Below are positions 61,753 to 64,000 of a DNA stretch of 64,000 nt, piece after piece (position 1 is the first letter of the stretch; every line of letters begins with the position of its first letter). Under the pieces are notes generated by a model. That model searched no databases, was not told the DNA's origin, and saw only the letters and a list, made by a program, of their open reading frames with translations. Both the position numbers and the translations under genes were made by a program. Source of the DNA: Chitinophagaceae bacterium (lineage in GTDB: Bacteria > Bacteroidota > Bacteroidia > Chitinophagales > Chitinophagaceae); the NCBI GenBank assembly GCA_014879565.1, contig JACSRW010000025.1, positions 1 to 64,000 on the forward strand, written 5' to 3'.

Positions 61753-63279
61753 ATGAAAAAAATTATCATATACGCAGCTACCGGGATTCTTTTGATGGGT
61801 TCGGGCACCGGCTGCACCAAATTTGACGATATAAACAGCAATCCCGATGCAACTGTTACAGTGAACTCGGCCATGCTTGCCACCAATATCATTCTAAAAA
61901 ATCTGAAATTCAACGGCCGGGATGCGATGGCTTACCTGTCTGATAACGGGGTGGCCAAGTATGTGGCATTTGCCAATCAAAGCATCATGCCCACACAGTA
62001 CTATCACATGTATTCCACGGATTTCGGTATTATGACCATGTTACCGAACATTGAAAGCATGCTGAAATATGCGGAAGGAAGTGTCATGGAAAATTCCTAT
62101 AAAGGACTCGCGAAATTCATGCGGGCTTATATGTTCTACTACCTGACTATGCAGGTGGGAGATATTCCCTACAGCGGTACCGGAAAAGGCAAATCCGGTG
62201 AAATTAAAGTGAAGTACGACACCCAGGAAGAAGTCCTGAAAGGTGTGCTGGATGAACTCAAAGAAGCCGATCAGTTCTTTGCCAACGGTGTGAAATTTGA
62301 CGGGGATCCGACTCCTTTCGCCGGTGATCCTGCCAAATGGAGAAGGGCAGCCAATTCTTTTGCATTGCGTGTGCTCATGTCACTGAGCAAAAAGGCAGAT
62401 GCCTCCACCCTTAATATCAAAGCCCGATTTGCGGAAATCGTGAACGCCGGGTTTATCCTGGAAAGCAATACCGGTCACCTGGGACTGAACTATTCTTCCA
62501 CGAACGTACATCCTATGTCAGGAACCAATGACCTGTTTACCAGCCGTACCATTGTAAGTTCCCTGCTTATTGACAACCTGAAACTGTATAACGACCGGAG
62601 GTTGTTTTATTTCGCAGAGCCGGCAGGTGCCCGGATCGCCGGCGGACTGACACAGTCCGATCCTGCCGCTTATGTTGGTGCCAACGTTTCCGATGACTAT
62701 GACGATATCACCGTGGCCCATAGTTCAAATACCTATTCATTGCTGAACCTGCGTTACCTACGGGAAAGCGCCAGTGAACCCCGGCGCCTTGTAACCTATG
62801 CCGAACAGCAATTGATCCTCGCGGAAGCCCGTATTCTTGGCTGGATCACCACCGGAACCGCACAGGCCTATTATGAAAGTGGCGTTAAGTCGGCTTTGGC
62901 CAATACTATGGCCGCTACAGCGAGTTATGCCCACGGCATGGCAATCAACCAGGCTTATATTGACGGCTATTTCACCGGGGAAGCTGCTTTTAAGAGCACA
63001 GCTGCAGACCAGCTGAAACAAATCTGGATGCAGCGTTATTTCCTGAACTTCATGATGGACCCCACACCGGTCTTCTTTGAATACAGACGTAACGGCTACC
63101 CTGTATTTCCGGTTAATCCGGCTACTTCACTGAACCTGAATAATCCCAGTGCCGTTCCGATGCGATGGTACTATCCCAGTTCAGAAGGCAATTATAACCG
63201 TGATAACCTGAATGAAGCCCTCCAGCGCCAATATGACGGCGTGGATGATGTTAACAAACTAATGTGGATTCTCAGATAA
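61753..63279 (+). CDS. SusD/RagB-family outer membrane lipoprotein
   Basis: The 508-residue lipoprotein (signal to GSGTGC, about residue 18) is a glycan-binding partner that caps the SusC barrel. Its order of helices with the TPR-like motifs and the VNSAMLATNIIL start match the SusD_2-type family. It is 17 bp after susC, as usual for a co-expressed pair. The terminator at 63292-63328 follows. Confidence 0.95.
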   Translation: MKKIIIYAATGILLMGSGTGCTKFDDINSNPDATVTVNSAMLATNIILKNLKFNGRDAMAYLSDNGVAKYVAFANQSIMPTQYYHMYSTDFGIMTMLPNIESMLKYAEGSVMENSYKGLAKFMRAYMFYYLTMQVGDIPYSGTGKGKSGEIKVKYDTQEEVLKGVLDELKEADQFFANGVKFDGDPTPFAGDPAKWRRAANSFALRVLMSLSKKADASTLNIKARFAEIVNAGFILESNTGHLGLNYSSTNVHPMSGTNDLFTSRTIVSSLLIDNLKLYNDRRLFYFAEPAGARIAGGLTQSDPAAYVGANVSDDYDDITVAHSSNTYSLLNLRYLRESASEPRRLVTYAEQQLILAEARILGWITTGTAQAYYESGVKSALANTMAATASYAHGMAINQAYIDGYFTGEAAFKSTAADQLKQIWMQRYFLNFMMDPTPVFFEYRRNGYPVFPVNPATSLNLNNPSAVPMRWYYPSSEGNYNRDNLNEALQRQYDGVDDVNKLMWILR

Positions 63280-63291
63280 GCAGCAGCAATC

Positions 63292-63328
63292 GTTCCTTCC
63301 CGGTCCGCCGGGGAGGAACTTTTTTTTT
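63292..63328 (+). terminator. Terminator or attenuator between susD and the GH16 gene
   Basis: GTTCCTTCCCGG (63292-63303) pairs with CCGGGGAGGAAC (63308-63319) with one G-T pair, followed by nine T (63320-63328). It should end or reduce transcription into the downstream hydrolase gene, which starts 40 bp later. Confidence 0.85.
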
Positions 63329-63368
63329 GCCCGGGAACCGCTGATCAGTTAACTCCAGATTCAAACAC

Positions 63369-64000
63369 ATGAAAAAAAAATCTCTCGCCGTTTTACTCTT
63401 TCTTTTCAGTATGCTTACCACCGGAGCACAGGAATGGAAACTGACCTGGTCGGATGAGTTTGACAAACCCGGACTCCCCGACAGCAGCAAATGGAGTTTT
63501 GACACACGCGGCAATGCCTGGGGCTGGGGCAACAATGAACTGCAATACTATACTGACCGTGATAGCAGTAATGCCTTTGTTCAGAACGGAGTGCTCCGGA
63601 TAACGGCCCTCTCAAAAGAAATGGGAGGAAAACAATATACTTCAGCCCGTCTTATCAGTGCCGGGAAAGCAGCATTCCGTTATGGCCGGATGGCCATCCG
63701 TGCCCGGCTGCCCGGCGGCAGGGGTACCTGGCCCGCTATCTGGATGCTGGGTAGTAATATCCGCGAAACCGGTTGGCCTGCCTGCGGAGAAATTGACATC
63801 ATGGAATATGTTGGCTATGAACCCGACAGTGTATTTGGTACCGTGCATACAACAGCCTATAACCATGTAAAAGGAACCCAGCGCACAAAAGGCCTTTTCG
63901 TCCCCAACCTCACCACTGATTTTCATGAGTATGCAATTGAATGGAGCCCGGAAGCCATCAATTTTTTTGTTGACGGAAAACTGTACAATCATTTTCCGAA
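63369..64000 (+). CDS. Glycoside hydrolase family 16 (laminarinase-type), cut by the window end
   Basis: At least 210 residues are encoded before the window ends, with no stop. A signal peptide (cleaved near TGA-Q, residue 20) is followed by a GH16 catalytic domain: WKLTWSDEFD at the start, GRMAIRARLPGGRGTWPAIWML, and the active site EIDIME with nucleophile Glu141, Asp143 and acid/base Glu146. The extra Met between the third and fourth positions is the beta-bulge form seen in laminarinases (beta-1,3- or 1,3-1,4-glucanases). The missing part would add roughly 50-70 residues or further domains. It belongs to the susCD locus. Confidence 0.93.
   Translation, partial: MKKKSLAVLLFLFSMLTTGAQEWKLTWSDEFDKPGLPDSSKWSFDTRGNAWGWGNNELQYYTDRDSSNAFVQNGVLRITALSKEMGGKQYTSARLISAGKAAFRYGRMAIRARLPGGRGTWPAIWMLGSNIRETGWPACGEIDIMEYVGYEPDSVFGTVHTTAYNHVKGTQRTKGLFVPNLTTDFHEYAIEWSPEAINFFVDGKLYNHFP

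Overview
The window reads as chromosomal DNA of a Bacteroidota bacterium, most likely from the Chitinophagaceae or a close relative. The reasons are a SusC/SusD pair with an ECF sigma factor and FecR-type anti-sigma factor, an HU-like domain fused to a SPOR-like tail, futalosine-pathway menaquinone genes (mqnE, mqnA), many lipoproteins, and repeated matches to the Bacteroidota housekeeping -7 element TAnnTTTG just upstream of genes. Family placement is inference. No insertion sequence, prophage, integrase or CRISPR array was seen, coding density is high, and no gap between genes exceeds about 260 bp.

Layout. 1-13.9 kb: a small exported protein, a LacI regulator, a CBS protein, a MutS2-like ATPase, a large secreted zinc metalloprotease, a PPC-domain protein, an exported MsrA, an oligopeptide-binding lipoprotein, a polysaccharide flippase, an NlpC/P60 hydrolase and a beta-propeller lipoprotein. 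13.9-29.3 kb is mostly housekeeping: dnaE, thioredoxin, a nucleoside transporter, mqnE, a histone H1-like protein, serine dehydratase, an FKBP isomerase, the HU/SPOR protein, tRNA-Cys, a nucleoside phosphorylase, dapF, CorA, a NUDIX hydrolase and a queuosine-precursor transporter. 29.3-38.3 kb is a glycan-assembly cluster: YfhO-like membrane protein, three glycosyltransferases or look-alikes, a sugar epimerase, an acyltransferase and two FkbM methyltransferases. 38.3-47.1 kb: mqnA, purB, a GNAT, prfC, an ABC permease, tsaD, a tRNA methyltransferase and a saccharopine dehydrogenase-like enzyme.

47.2-53.3 kb is the most unusual region. An exported TPR-CHAT (caspase-like) protein with a C-terminal membrane anchor and a lipoprotein face, tail to tail, a sigma factor, its apparent membrane anti-sigma factor with periplasmic TPRs, and a DUF4382 lipoprotein. 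The sigma and DUF4382 genes share a possible promoter motif (GGGTTACA, 14 bp, GTnnAC), which suggests autoregulation and a linked target. I propose a periplasmic protease / anti-sigma / sigma signalling module; this is inference.

53.4-64 kb: hscB, tRNA-Leu, a NarL-type two-component pair, and then a polysaccharide-utilisation locus (ECF sigma, FecR, SusC, SusD) ending in a GH16 beta-glucanase that is cut by the window edge.
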